A DNA stretch of 41,875 nt, taken from Candidatus Kapaibacterium sp. (GTDB lineage Bacteria; Bacteroidota; Ignavibacteria; Kapaibacteriales; UBA2268). This document shows positions 17,764-26,087 of the stretch, piece after piece. The position numbers and the translations under genes are program-made. Position 1 is the first letter of the stretch. Each line of letters opens with the position of its first letter. The notes beneath the pieces were generated by a model, which worked only from the letters and a program-made list of their open reading frames with translations, searched no databases and had not been told where the DNA came from. The stretch spans positions 1-41,875 of the forward strand of contig JAPLFL010000071.1 of NCBI GenBank assembly GCA_026390695.1, given 5' to 3'.

Positions 17764-18096
17764 CTATCTGTCCCCTATTGCAAGTTGCATCCAACTTAAA
17801 TAACCCGAAGATGATTCTGAAAGCGGCAAAGATATAATTTCAGGAACTTCGTCAGTATGCAATTCAGTAACTCTTGATTCCAGAATATTCAGATTAGCTT
17901 CTGAAGTTTTAGCAATTATCAGATTTTCATTTCTTTCAACGAGTGTACCTTGCCAACCGAAAAATGATTTGATATTCGGTATAACCGTACAACAAGCTGC
18001 AATATTTTCAGAAATCAGAATTTTTGCTATCAGTAAAGCATTATCATAAGATTCGGTGCTAACAAAAACTACCCTAAATTCTTTAGTATTTACCAT
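17764..18096 (-). CDS. cutA: Divalent-cation tolerance protein CutA
   Basis: A 110-aa protein of the CutA1 family, which forms PII-like trimers. Signatures are FVSTESYDNALLIAKILI, AACCTVIPNIKSFFGWQG, ENLIIAKT and LHTDEVPEIISLPL. Linked to copper tolerance in E. coli, though the biochemical role is unsettled. It converges with the GDPD gene with zero intergenic bases, so the transcripts must overlap at their 3' ends. Confidence 0.93.
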   Translation of the reverse strand: MVNTKEFRVVFVSTESYDNALLIAKILISENIAACCTVIPNIKSFFGWQGTLVERNENLIIAKTSEANLNILESRVTELHTDEVPEIISLPLSESSSGYLSWMQLAIGDR

Positions 18097-18240
18097 AACA
18101 CGTACAATTTATTGTTTAACATATTTTTTTAAAATCCAAAGTTGAACATTCATAAAGTTAAAAGTTTGTTGATTGATGAATTACGAATTTGATTGTAAAC
18201 AGACAGATTGTAAATTTTTTAACATATAATACGTTTCCTA

Positions 18241-18320
18241 CTTTATTGCTGTCATTCCTGCGTATGCAGGAATGACAGCAATAAAGAGTTTTTACACAAC
18301 CTCATGCGCGGGAATGACAA
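18241..18320. repeat. MITE-like element with perfect 21-bp hairpin, copy 3
   Basis: A perfect inverted repeat with 21-bp arms (18241-18261 and 18266-18286) and a GTAT loop contains the TGTCATTCCTGC core. A second inverted partner, CATGCGCGGGAATGACA, lies at about 18303-18319. This is the longest perfect hairpin in the window and belongs to the same family as 274-344, 2854-2926 and 41656-41725. The rest of the 303-bp gap (18097-18399) shows no gene. Confidence 0.85.
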
Positions 18321-18337
18321 TAATTCCTATTTCATTA

Positions 18338-18349
18338 AGGAAATGATAT
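18338..18349. repeat. Solo arm of the ATATCATTTCCT repeat
   Basis: AGGAAATGATAT at 18338-18349 is the exact reverse complement of the left arm of the element at 19259-19382, suggesting a fragment of the same family on the other side of the NlpC/P60 gene. At 12 bp it could also be coincidence. Confidence 0.4.
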
Positions 18350-18399
18350 AATTAACTCATCCAAACTCCTAATTCTTCATTCCTTATTCCTTTTTTTAA

Positions 18400-18987
18400 T
18401 TAATAATTATTCAAAATCCTTCCGTAAGAATTAAATTTACTTGATAGATACGGATCGTCTAATGACTGTAGAATCACACCCTTCGAGCTTGAAGCATGGA
18501 TTATTTGATTATCTCCCACAAAAATACCAACATGGGAAATGACGTTCTTAGACCCGAAAAAGACCAGATCACCGGCTTTAACGTTGGTTTCATCAATTTT
18601 CTTACAGATTAAATATTGATCCGAAGCAGTACGTGGCATACTAAGCCCAATAGAAGAATATACAATTTGCACTAATCCCGAGCAATCAATACAATCAGCA
18701 CCGGATCCGCCATAGCAGTAAGGAGAGCCTATGTATTTCTGAGCTTCTTCTATTAACTGCCTTTGTTCAGAATCAAGATTCTTATCAATTTTCAAAGGTT
18801 CGATATTTTTTTTGAGCCTTGTATAATTATCAGACCTATCCTTCTCAGAATCAACTTTCACAATATTTCTCGTTTCTTTCTTTGCCTCGCTTAACGTTGC
18901 AAATCGAACAGCGGACTGGCAGCCAATGAACTCAAACATTATCAGAAGAGTAAATAAATTTGATAATATTTTCAGACCAGATCTCAT
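18400..18987 (-). CDS. NlpC/P60 cell-wall peptidase lipoprotein
   Basis: A 195-aa protein with a lipoprotein signal (lipobox EFIGC, C23) and a C-terminal NlpC/P60 domain (about 78-195). The catalytic cysteine is C102 (DCSGLVQIVY), with H152 (SHVGIFVGDN) and a third polar residue near H164 (IIHASS). The family cleaves D-glutamyl-diaminopimelate bonds in murein peptides. A linker of about 50 residues joins lipid anchor to enzyme. The ATG overlaps the stop of a 44-aa membrane protein gene upstream as ATGA (18984-18987), indicating translational coupling. Confidence 0.92.
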   Translation of the reverse strand: MRSGLKILSNLFTLLIMFEFIGCQSAVRFATLSEAKKETRNIVKVDSEKDRSDNYTRLKKNIEPLKIDKNLDSEQRQLIEEAQKYIGSPYCYGGSGADCIDCSGLVQIVYSSIGLSMPRTASDQYLICKKIDETNVKAGDLVFFGSKNVISHVGIFVGDNQIIHASSSKGVILQSLDDPYLSSKFNSYGRILNNY

Positions 18988-19118
18988 AAATGATATCTTG
19001 TATGATTTGATCTGACTTTCACACTTAGCAGACGTTTGTTTTCATTAGATCTTATTTTTAAAATTGCGATCAATGCTATAGATGTGAATAAGAATAGCTG
19101 TATTAAGATTGTTTCCAT
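18984..19118 (-). CDS. 44-aa single-helix membrane protein coupled to NlpC/P60
   Basis: A short gene encoding a 44-residue protein: METILIQLFLFTSIALIAIL followed by a basic tail (KIRSNENKRLLSVKVRSNHT). A hydrophobic helix covers about residues 4-20 and the C-terminus is strongly positive, predicting a small membrane protein with a cytoplasmic tail. GGGAG lies about 9 nt upstream of the ATG, and the TGA overlaps the NlpC/P60 ATG by 4 bp. Those two signals argue that it is a real gene. I do not recognise a family. It may modulate or localise the peptidase, or act only as a leader that couples translation. Confidence 0.65.
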   Translation of the reverse strand: METILIQLFLFTSIALIAILKIRSNENKRLLSVKVRSNHTRYHL

Positions 19119-19466
19119 ATTATAAACTCCCAAAAAAGAACAAAAATTAATTACAGGAAATAATTAGCAATTTCCGTACCAAAGAAGATAATGGTTAATG
19201 GTTAAAGTTAATGATTGGAGAAGAAAGCGAATAAATATGATATTTGAATTGTGGGCTAATATCATTTCCTATTTCAGAAAAATAAAATCAAGCTCAGACG
19301 AGGACGTCTAAGCTACTATAAATCAAAGTAGAACAGACGTCCTCGTCTGTTCTATCGATTAATTTCAAATAGGAAGTGATATAATAACTGAAAACGACAG
19401 ATTTGCCAAAAGGCAGACTAATCATTCATTCTCAATCAATTAGGAAAAAGAATATATCATTAACCA
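19119..19466. other. Gap with a palindromic element, no gene
   Basis: Between the small membrane protein and the giant vWA/WD40 gene there is no supported gene. The interval holds the element at 19259-19382 and some AT-rich sequence. Confidence 0.6.
19259..19382. repeat. MITE-like nested inverted repeat
   Basis: Outer arms ATATCATTTCCTATTT (19259-19274) and AAATAGGAAGTGATAT (19367-19382) match at 15 of 16 positions. Inner arms AGACGAGGACGTCT (19296-19309) and AGACGTCCTCGTCT (19335-19348) are perfectly complementary. The whole 124-bp unit can fold as one long interrupted hairpin. No open frame is inside, as expected for a non-autonomous element. Confidence 0.7.
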
Positions 19467-22400
19467 TTATTTAACTATTTTGAAATTTTTATTCAAAATC
19501 ATTGATGGCGTTTTAAGAACAATTAAATACTCACCATTAGGTAATTCACCGGCAGAAAATAAAAATTTTCTCTCTCCATAAGAATTGATCTCGGTTTTAA
19601 TTAAATTTTTAATAAACTTCCCTGATAAATCAAATAGATTCAACTCAGTTAATCCCTGTTCTATCAAATCACACGTAAGAGTTATTTCATCCTTACCCGG
19701 ATTAGGAGAAATGCTGATAATACCCACTGGGGACGCATTTACTTCAATCAAACGCTTACCACCTTCATAACAGATTCCTATTATTTTAAAAGATCCGTCA
19801 ATCAAACGAAAATCCAAATTCACAGTATCGCCATTTTTATCAGTTAATACAAGGGATTTAAATTTTATCAGCGTTGTATCCGAATAGCCAAGTGCAGCAA
19901 TAACATCGAATTGCGCCAAGACAGAGTCCTTAACATTAAGAGGCATTTTCAAAATAATTTCAGTTGTATCTTTTTTAATATTATATGAAATATATTCAAA
20001 ATTTTGAGAATAACTATACGGAAATATAATATTTCCCGTAACTTGTAGCTCTGCAATAAGTGTATCGGCAATACCCTGAAACGAAATCTTTTTGACGTTC
20101 ATCATTGTTAAAAATATTGGTCTCAAGTCACCAGGATAAGCTGAATCACTATTTATCCGGACTATACCCCCGATACCTTGTCCAAAAAGCTGTGCTTTTG
20201 CCGGTGTCCCAAGTCCTTTATAAACAAAACCGAGATCACATGAGGTTCTGCCAAAATATTTCGGTTTAAATCGTAAACTAATTTCTTTGGTCATTCCTGA
20301 TTTTATTGTAAATCCCACTGGACTCAGAATTTCAAATTGAATCCTGTCCGGACCTAATAATGCAAGAGAATCGACTGAAAAATCATTTTCCGAATTATTT
20401 TCAATCGCTACGACAAGTGTATCTTTTTTATCAAAAAGATTGACAGCACCAAAATCAATAATTTTAGTATTAATTTTGAAATCAGGAAGAAATCCTTCTC
20501 CCCTGATAATGGCTTCGAAAATGTTATTAGTACAAAATAATTTAATTGTATCAGCAAAAATTCCAACCGATTCGGGCACAAAAGAAAATTCTGCATCTTG
20601 CTTAGAGCCGCTTGCAAGCATATATGGCGGAGGATCGCTTACAAATCTGAAACCTGATTTTTTAGTTAAAACAATTGAATCGACTTTAATTTTACAAGTG
20701 ACATTTGAAATAAAATCACTAATAATTGAATCTTTAATCATTGAGACAAGCACTTTGCCCATATCTATATCTATTAGCTTCAATGTAGGCTTAATTATAG
20801 AGAAAAGTGCATCACTTCTATCGGTTGGAAGATAAATATCGCTTTTTAGATTCCAGATACCAACTCTGAAATCTGCGGCCCCTGACGCGACTTTTTTTCC
20901 ATCCGGACTATATGAAAGACAAATTCCATTAACTCCATGCCCAACAAAATCTTTAATTATTTTATTATTGTAAATATCAAACAAATGAAAAGTCTGAGTA
21001 TTATCCGCAAAAATAAGTTTAGTGCCGTCCGGACTAAATTTATAATCATCCTGATATGATCCAAGTGTGAATTTAGAAAGAATAATACCGCTTTTTAAGT
21101 CATGAATTAATAAGTATGGCAGAGTCAAAAATTGATAACTTGCCCATGTGCTTGCCATAGTAGTTCCATCAGGACTGAACAGAACCTTATATGGAATTCC
21201 TGTTAATCCCTTCAAATTCGCAACAGGACTATGTGAAGGCAAAGAAATAATCTTTACCGTCGAATCTCCACAAGCAATTGCTATATTTCTACTGTCGGGA
21301 CTCAAAGCATAAGACTCGTACTTCATTCCCATAATTATACTATCTACAACGAACCCATTTTTCAGATCAGCTATCATAATATTTTTAAATTTATAATTAT
21401 AAGCGAATATCGTTGTATCCCTTGCAAACTTAGGCATAGGGCCATAAGACCAGTCATTATAATAAATAAAAGATGCAGCTTTTGCATTTGTATTTAGATC
21501 AAAAACGTTAATACCAGTCGAAGAGTAGCTCCAATTATCCTCCACATAATATTTTCCATAAGGATCAAGATACACAAGACCTTTTTTATTTTGATTTTTT
21601 AATAAATTCCCATTTGAAGCATCCCATTTTTTTAAAGTCCCGTCTGTACTGCTGCTGTAAATTTCAGTACCAGCGGGATTGAAGCATACTCCGCCAACAA
21701 TATAAGTATGACCACCATAAGTATAAATTGTTTCTCCTGATGGAATATCAGTAATTTTTATTGTCAAATCAGTACTCACACTTGCAATAGCCTTACAATC
21801 ATCAGTAAAAGATATATCATTAATCCTGTTATTATGCCCGCTAATTGTCTTGGAACAAATCCCAAGGTTCAAATCCCAAATTTTAAGAACATAACTATCA
21901 TCGTCTGTAATCGCATAATCTGCAAATTGACTAAAAGCAGCCGAAGTAAAATGTCCCTTTGAATCCCGAATAGAACTTAAACATGCTCCACTGACTCCAT
22001 CCCAAACCTTAATAAAATTATCAACCGCACAACTCATAAATTTTGTGTCATCGAAGTTATATCCAACTTTAATAATACTTCCTTTATGTCCATTAACGTC
22101 ACAAGTTTGTTTTAAATTACCAGAGAAATCCCATTCTTTAACTTTAAAATCATATCCCCCACTTAAAATCCTCGTACCCGCGTGATTAACCGCAATTGAA
22201 GCAACCATAAAGTCGTCAGCCTGAATTGTTTTTAAGCAGGAACCTGAAGCCATATCCCATATCTTTATTTTTTGGTCTTCACTACCGCTTACCAGCAATG
22301 AACCGTCGGGGGTAAAGGCAATCGACCTGACACCGCCCTGATGGCCGATAAATTTATCTATTTGCTTCCTTTTTTCAATATCCCAGATAATAATGTTCCA

Positions 22401-24122
22401 ATCCGAACCGGCACTTGCAATTAATTTAGAATCAGGGCTGAAAGTAACCGTGTTCACATTTCCATTATGCCCCATCATCGAAGCTACAACACCACCTTTT
22501 ATTCTGTTCCAGATCATTACTGAGCGATCAACACTACCGGTTGCAATATATTTGCCGTCAGGACTAAAGGCAACGGCTAACACAGCCTTTTTGTGAGATT
22601 CTAATAATCTGACTGAATCATCGGATTGCTCACGTTTTTTAAGAGATGGAAAAGATAAAGTTGCTCGAATCAAGCATGAATCGCTTGCAGGCAAAGGGAT
22701 ATTTTTCCATAGAAATTTAAAGTTCGTAGCGGAATCAGTTATATTAGTCCATGATTCGCCACCATCAATACTGTAACTCAATGAAACAGTATCATCGGGC
22801 ATAACTCCTTCATATTTGATTAAGGTGTCAGTTCCGGCTATTAATTTCTCATTACCGTTTGGAAAAACTATCTTAAGAGTTTGAATCAGACTTTGCGGGT
22901 TTGACCTCTTACCTGCATTGGCAAATGAAATCGAATGATCACATTCGAGTGTTTCATATTTTAAAACTGTAAAATTATATAAACTGTCAGAATCGCTTTT
23001 GAAGTGGATTTGAACTGTTTTAGGATTATTAGGAATTAATTTAAAAGGTGAAAATTTAACAATCGTAAAATTAGGATTTGAGCTTGATATATTTGAAATA
23101 TTTAAATTACCATTAATCACTCTCAATGTAATATTTGTATCCCTTGATTGCCCCTTAGCCACATTACCAAAATTTATTGAACTAGGTTCAATTTCAAGAT
23201 TTAGCAACCTATCTGATGCAATTTCATATTTCAAGTTACAGGTTTGATTCAATGGTTTAAGATTAATATCACAATCAACTGTTGTATTACAGCCAGGGCT
23301 GCTGATCCACTCTACCGTACAAGGATTTGAACCAGTTGCAACTTTAAGAATAATCATGTAAGCATTAATAGCATCCTGTTCGGTACGAATATTTTCATAA
23401 TATAAGCCACCAGTGCTTGCTGTAATGGTTTTTAAGCATTGCGGACATGTCATTCCAACAGATATTGCATAAATAGTTACAGAATCTTTAATTGCAGCTT
23501 CAATTATACCATCAGTTTCGGGTTCCTGACTCGGAAGACCATCAGTTAGCATCACGATTACACGTTTATTAATACCTTTTTTTGCAACAGGAATACCTCC
23601 TGCAGCAGGATCAAGCAGAGCTTTATTATAATTTGTACCGCCTCCGGCTACCAAATCACCAATACTCTGATTTAACAAGCTCCTATTTTTAGTAAAATCC
23701 TGATTCAATTGGTTACCGTCACTGAAACTGCTAACAGCACATTCAGAGTTTAACATATCCAAACTCTTAATCCATGCCTTAGCTGCCGATTTTGCGACTT
23801 CAAGATTTTTTTTGGCCATAGAACCTGAGATGTCAATGACTAAAACTGATGAGAGAGGGATTATAGTCTTTTCAGAAGTACAAGTCACCTTGAGAACCTG
23901 CCTTGCAAGCCCATTTTCGGTGATATTGAAATCGGATTCTCTGATATTATTTATTTGATTATAAGCAGCATCGAAAGCATAGAAGCTGGCTTTCATCAAT
24001 GGGTAAGATGTTGTATCCAGTTTAAAAATACTTAAAGACTGAGAGTTGGCTTCCAGTGCTATAATCGTAAAACAAATAAAATTCAGTAGAAATCTTGACA
24101 TACTTTTCCCAAATTTGTACAT
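19467..24122 (-). CDS. Giant secreted vWA / WD40 beta-propeller protein with T9SS tail
   Basis: The largest protein in the window, 1551 aa. Order: signal peptide (about 1-28, ending EANSQ); von Willebrand A domain (about 90-265) with an intact MIDAS motif D97-I-S-G-S101 and D194 (MLTDGLPS); Ig/HYDIN-like beta domains (about 310-500); at least ten WD40 blades (about 505-1130; HKKAVLAVAFSPDGKYIATG, GHNGNVNTVTFSPDSKLIA, GHQGGVRSIAFTPDGSLL); further beta domains with abnormal-spindle/HYDIN flavour (about 1150-1290); and a T9SS type A tail (last 84 residues, ISPNPGKDEITLTC). The protein should be secreted through T9SS and remain at the cell surface or be released; vWA plus propeller implies protein-protein adhesion. 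Start 24122 or M8 (24101) are both possible. Transcribed divergently from ccmC. Confidence 0.9.
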   Translation of the reverse strand: MYKFGKSMSRFLLNFICFTIIALEANSQSLSIFKLDTTSYPLMKASFYAFDAAYNQINNIRESDFNITENGLARQVLKVTCTSEKTIIPLSSVLVIDISGSMAKKNLEVAKSAAKAWIKSLDMLNSECAVSSFSDGNQLNQDFTKNRSLLNQSIGDLVAGGGTNYNKALLDPAAGGIPVAKKGINKRVIVMLTDGLPSQEPETDGIIEAAIKDSVTIYAISVGMTCPQCLKTITASTGGLYYENIRTEQDAINAYMIILKVATGSNPCTVEWISSPGCNTTVDCDINLKPLNQTCNLKYEIASDRLLNLEIEPSSINFGNVAKGQSRDTNITLRVINGNLNISNISSSNPNFTIVKFSPFKLIPNNPKTVQIHFKSDSDSLYNFTVLKYETLECDHSISFANAGKRSNPQSLIQTLKIVFPNGNEKLIAGTDTLIKYEGVMPDDTVSLSYSIDGGESWTNITDSATNFKFLWKNIPLPASDSCLIRATLSFPSLKKREQSDDSVRLLESHKKAVLAVAFSPDGKYIATGSVDRSVMIWNRIKGGVVASMMGHNGNVNTVTFSPDSKLIASAGSDWNIIIWDIEKRKQIDKFIGHQGGVRSIAFTPDGSLLVSGSEDQKIKIWDMASGSCLKTIQADDFMVASIAVNHAGTRILSGGYDFKVKEWDFSGNLKQTCDVNGHKGSIIKVGYNFDDTKFMSCAVDNFIKVWDGVSGACLSSIRDSKGHFTSAAFSQFADYAITDDDSYVLKIWDLNLGICSKTISGHNNRINDISFTDDCKAIASVSTDLTIKITDIPSGETIYTYGGHTYIVGGVCFNPAGTEIYSSSTDGTLKKWDASNGNLLKNQNKKGLVYLDPYGKYYVEDNWSYSSTGINVFDLNTNAKAASFIYYNDWSYGPMPKFARDTTIFAYNYKFKNIMIADLKNGFVVDSIIMGMKYESYALSPDSRNIAIACGDSTVKIISLPSHSPVANLKGLTGIPYKVLFSPDGTTMASTWASYQFLTLPYLLIHDLKSGIILSKFTLGSYQDDYKFSPDGTKLIFADNTQTFHLFDIYNNKIIKDFVGHGVNGICLSYSPDGKKVASGAADFRVGIWNLKSDIYLPTDRSDALFSIIKPTLKLIDIDMGKVLVSMIKDSIISDFISNVTCKIKVDSIVLTKKSGFRFVSDPPPYMLASGSKQDAEFSFVPESVGIFADTIKLFCTNNIFEAIIRGEGFLPDFKINTKIIDFGAVNLFDKKDTLVVAIENNSENDFSVDSLALLGPDRIQFEILSPVGFTIKSGMTKEISLRFKPKYFGRTSCDLGFVYKGLGTPAKAQLFGQGIGGIVRINSDSAYPGDLRPIFLTMMNVKKISFQGIADTLIAELQVTGNIIFPYSYSQNFEYISYNIKKDTTEIILKMPLNVKDSVLAQFDVIAALGYSDTTLIKFKSLVLTDKNGDTVNLDFRLIDGSFKIIGICYEGGKRLIEVNASPVGIISISPNPGKDEITLTCDLIEQGLTELNLFDLSGKFIKNLIKTEINSYGERKFLFSAGELPNGEYLIVLKTPSMILNKNFKIVK

Positions 24123-24273
24123 GTACTTAAATATAATGACACAGAAAACTTGATTTCATCTCCAGAAAATTGAAAATAATTTCCAGCAGATAATAATTAT
24201 GGTTATGACTTGGGATTTTCTTAATTTTGTAATCTGTATTAAGTTTTAATTTGGGAATAAATAATAAAAATAT

Positions 24274-25314
24274 ATGAAACCTATAGGAATAATTTTAGGA
24301 CTTGGAATTGGATTATTAGTTGGACTTTTATATGGCATAGATAAGAAAAAGCCGCAGTGGTGGCAGATATTAGCTATTAGCTTGCTTTGTCTTGCATGCC
24401 TTGTTAATTTAGTTCCGCCATTATCCACCAATTTGCAGGTTGCAAAAAATGTAATAAAAATGAAATCGGATATTCTGATTCCGATAAAATTAACTCCAAC
24501 GGCTGCTATTCAGGATTATCACTCCTTTTCTGCCTTTGAAGTAAAATACAACAACATCACCGATACATTACTAACATCAAAGGAAATTGCAGCTAATCTG
24601 TCTCTGAACACTACTTACATAGTAGAATCAAAGTATGATACAACTCTGAATAAATTTTATTCGGACAAAATAGTATCGACTTCCCCATCCATCTCTTATC
24701 CATTTATTCCTACACTTAAAGATAGGATAAGGATAATGAATTTCCACGTCCCCGTTGCATGGGTCTGTGTTATTTCATTTTTATTATCAATGATATATTC
24801 GATAAAATATTTGAAAAAAAGAGATCTGTACTATGATTTAGTTGCTTCCTCGGCTGCTTCGATAGGACTGCTCTATACAATACTTGCTACCGTTACAGGT
24901 ATGTTATGGGCAAAGTTCAACTGGGGAGCCTACTGGAACTGGGATCCACGCGAAACATCAATCTTTTTTCTTTTGCTGATTTATTTTGCTTATTTCGGAT
25001 TACGCACAGCAATCGAAAATGATGAGCAAAAAGCAAGATTGAGTTCGGTTTACTCCATTCTTGCATTTGTTACTGTTCCATTCTTTATTTTTGTCTTGCC
25101 AAGGATTACTACCGGACTTCATCCGGGTTCAAAGGACGAATCTAACTCCGGGCCAGTACTAAGTGCTTCGCAAAATATGCTTGATTCGCAGCTTTTAATA
25201 GGTTTTGCCATTTCGCTTGCTGCATTCATTATAATATATTTCTGGATTTTCAACCTTAGGGTTCGAACTGCTAAAGCAGAACATAAATATGAATTATTAA
25301 AATTTAACAAATAG
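24274..25314 (+). CDS. ccmC: CcmC/CcsA-type heme export protein with N-terminal extension
   Basis: A 346-aa membrane protein. The C-terminal 200 residues are CcmC-like: RIRIMNFHVPVAW with the heme-ligand H158, and the tryptophan-rich WWD motif (WGAYWNWDPRETS, about 218-230), followed by further helices. The extra N-terminal 150 residues comprise two membrane helices (about 4-20 and 31-49) and a soluble beta-rich segment (about 55-145) that ordinary CcmC (about 245 aa) lacks. It presents heme to CcmE in system I cytochrome c maturation. ccmD follows after 7 bp. Confidence 0.9.
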   Translation: MKPIGIILGLGIGLLVGLLYGIDKKKPQWWQILAISLLCLACLVNLVPPLSTNLQVAKNVIKMKSDILIPIKLTPTAAIQDYHSFSAFEVKYNNITDTLLTSKEIAANLSLNTTYIVESKYDTTLNKFYSDKIVSTSPSISYPFIPTLKDRIRIMNFHVPVAWVCVISFLLSMIYSIKYLKKRDLYYDLVASSAASIGLLYTILATVTGMLWAKFNWGAYWNWDPRETSIFFLLLIYFAYFGLRTAIENDEQKARLSSVYSILAFVTVPFFIFVLPRITTGLHPGSKDESNSGPVLSASQNMLDSQLLIGFAISLAAFIIIYFWIFNLRVRTAKAEHKYELLKFNK

Positions 25315-25321
25315 AGGTTTT

Positions 25322-25462
25322 ATGATAGAATTTTTTGATAAAAACTCAATATATATAGTTCTCGGAATAGTTTTGATTATATGGGCTGGCTTATCTATGT
25401 ATTTATTCAATGTAGATAAAAAGGTTCAGAAACTTGAGAAACTGATTGAGACAAACGAGTGA
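25322..25462 (+). CDS. ccmD: CcmD-like small membrane protein
   Basis: A 46-aa gene lying between ccmC and ccmE. It encodes one membrane helix (about 9-29, SIYIVLGIVLIIWAGLSMYL) followed by a charged coiled tail (VDKKVQKLEKLIE). AGAGG precedes the ATG by 4-5 nt. CcmD is the small helix that keeps holo-CcmE in the CcmC complex. Length, topology and position between ccmC and ccmE support the call more than sequence does. Confidence 0.85.
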   Translation: MIEFFDKNSIYIVLGIVLIIWAGLSMYLFNVDKKVQKLEKLIETNE

Positions 25463-25683
25463 GTTTATTGATGAGTCCCTGCTTTATAATTTGCTGAGGG
25501 AATGTATTCCGGCTGAATCGGCATCAGAAGTTAAAGTTCAGCCATTTTTATGATAACAGGAATGACAATCTTGCACAAATTTTAATTATAAGACGGGCTC
25601 AAAAGATATTTATATAAAATATATATAAATTACATTTTCAGATTATAAATGATTATTTGTACACAAAAAAAATAGGATATTAT

Positions 25684-26073
25684 ATGAAAACACGATATAT
25701 AGTCGGTGCAATTTTGTTGGTAGGATTTATTATCTTAGCATTTACATCCTTTAGCCAGCAGAAAATAGATTATGCCGATTTTGCTTATGCCAAAGCTCAG
25801 GGTAAAACTTTTCAGGTGAAAGGTTATTGGGTTAAAGAAAATAAATATACCTACGACCCAGCAAAAAACCTCATGTCCTTCAATATGAAGGATACAACTT
25901 ATGCAATTACAAAAGTTGAGTATCAGGGCGCACCTCCGAACAATTTTGATATGGCAACTTCAGTTGTCGTCAAAGGGAAATTTGTAGGTGATGTATTCAA
26001 AGCCTCTGAAATTCTAACACAATGTCCATCGAAATACGATGCTAATTCAGTCGAACCACAAAAAGCAAACTAA
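25684..26073 (+). CDS. ccmE: CcmE heme chaperone, CxxxY type
   Basis: 129 aa from ATG 25684 (the frame extends to TTG 25657, but AGGAT lies just upstream of 25684 and the N-terminal anchor starts there). One membrane anchor (about 5-22) precedes an OB-fold periplasmic domain with FQVKGYWVKENKYTYDPAKN, SFNMKDTTYAITKVEYQG and VVKGKFVGDVFKASEILTQC. The heme-attachment histidine of the classical HxxxY motif is replaced by C114 in C-P-S-K-Y118. Cysteine variants with CxxxY are known from Desulfovibrio and archaeal CcmE proteins. The 3' end is 14 bp from ccmF. Confidence 0.92.
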   Translation: MKTRYIVGAILLVGFIILAFTSFSQQKIDYADFAYAKAQGKTFQVKGYWVKENKYTYDPAKNLMSFNMKDTTYAITKVEYQGAPPNNFDMATSVVVKGKFVGDVFKASEILTQCPSKYDANSVEPQKAN

Positions 26074-26087
26074 CAGGGAAATAAAAT

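Noticed and set aside
25463-25683. Extra gene between ccmD and ccmE
   Set aside because: No convincing open frame or ribosome site; a lone CAGGAATGACA fragment of the MITE family is the only feature seen.
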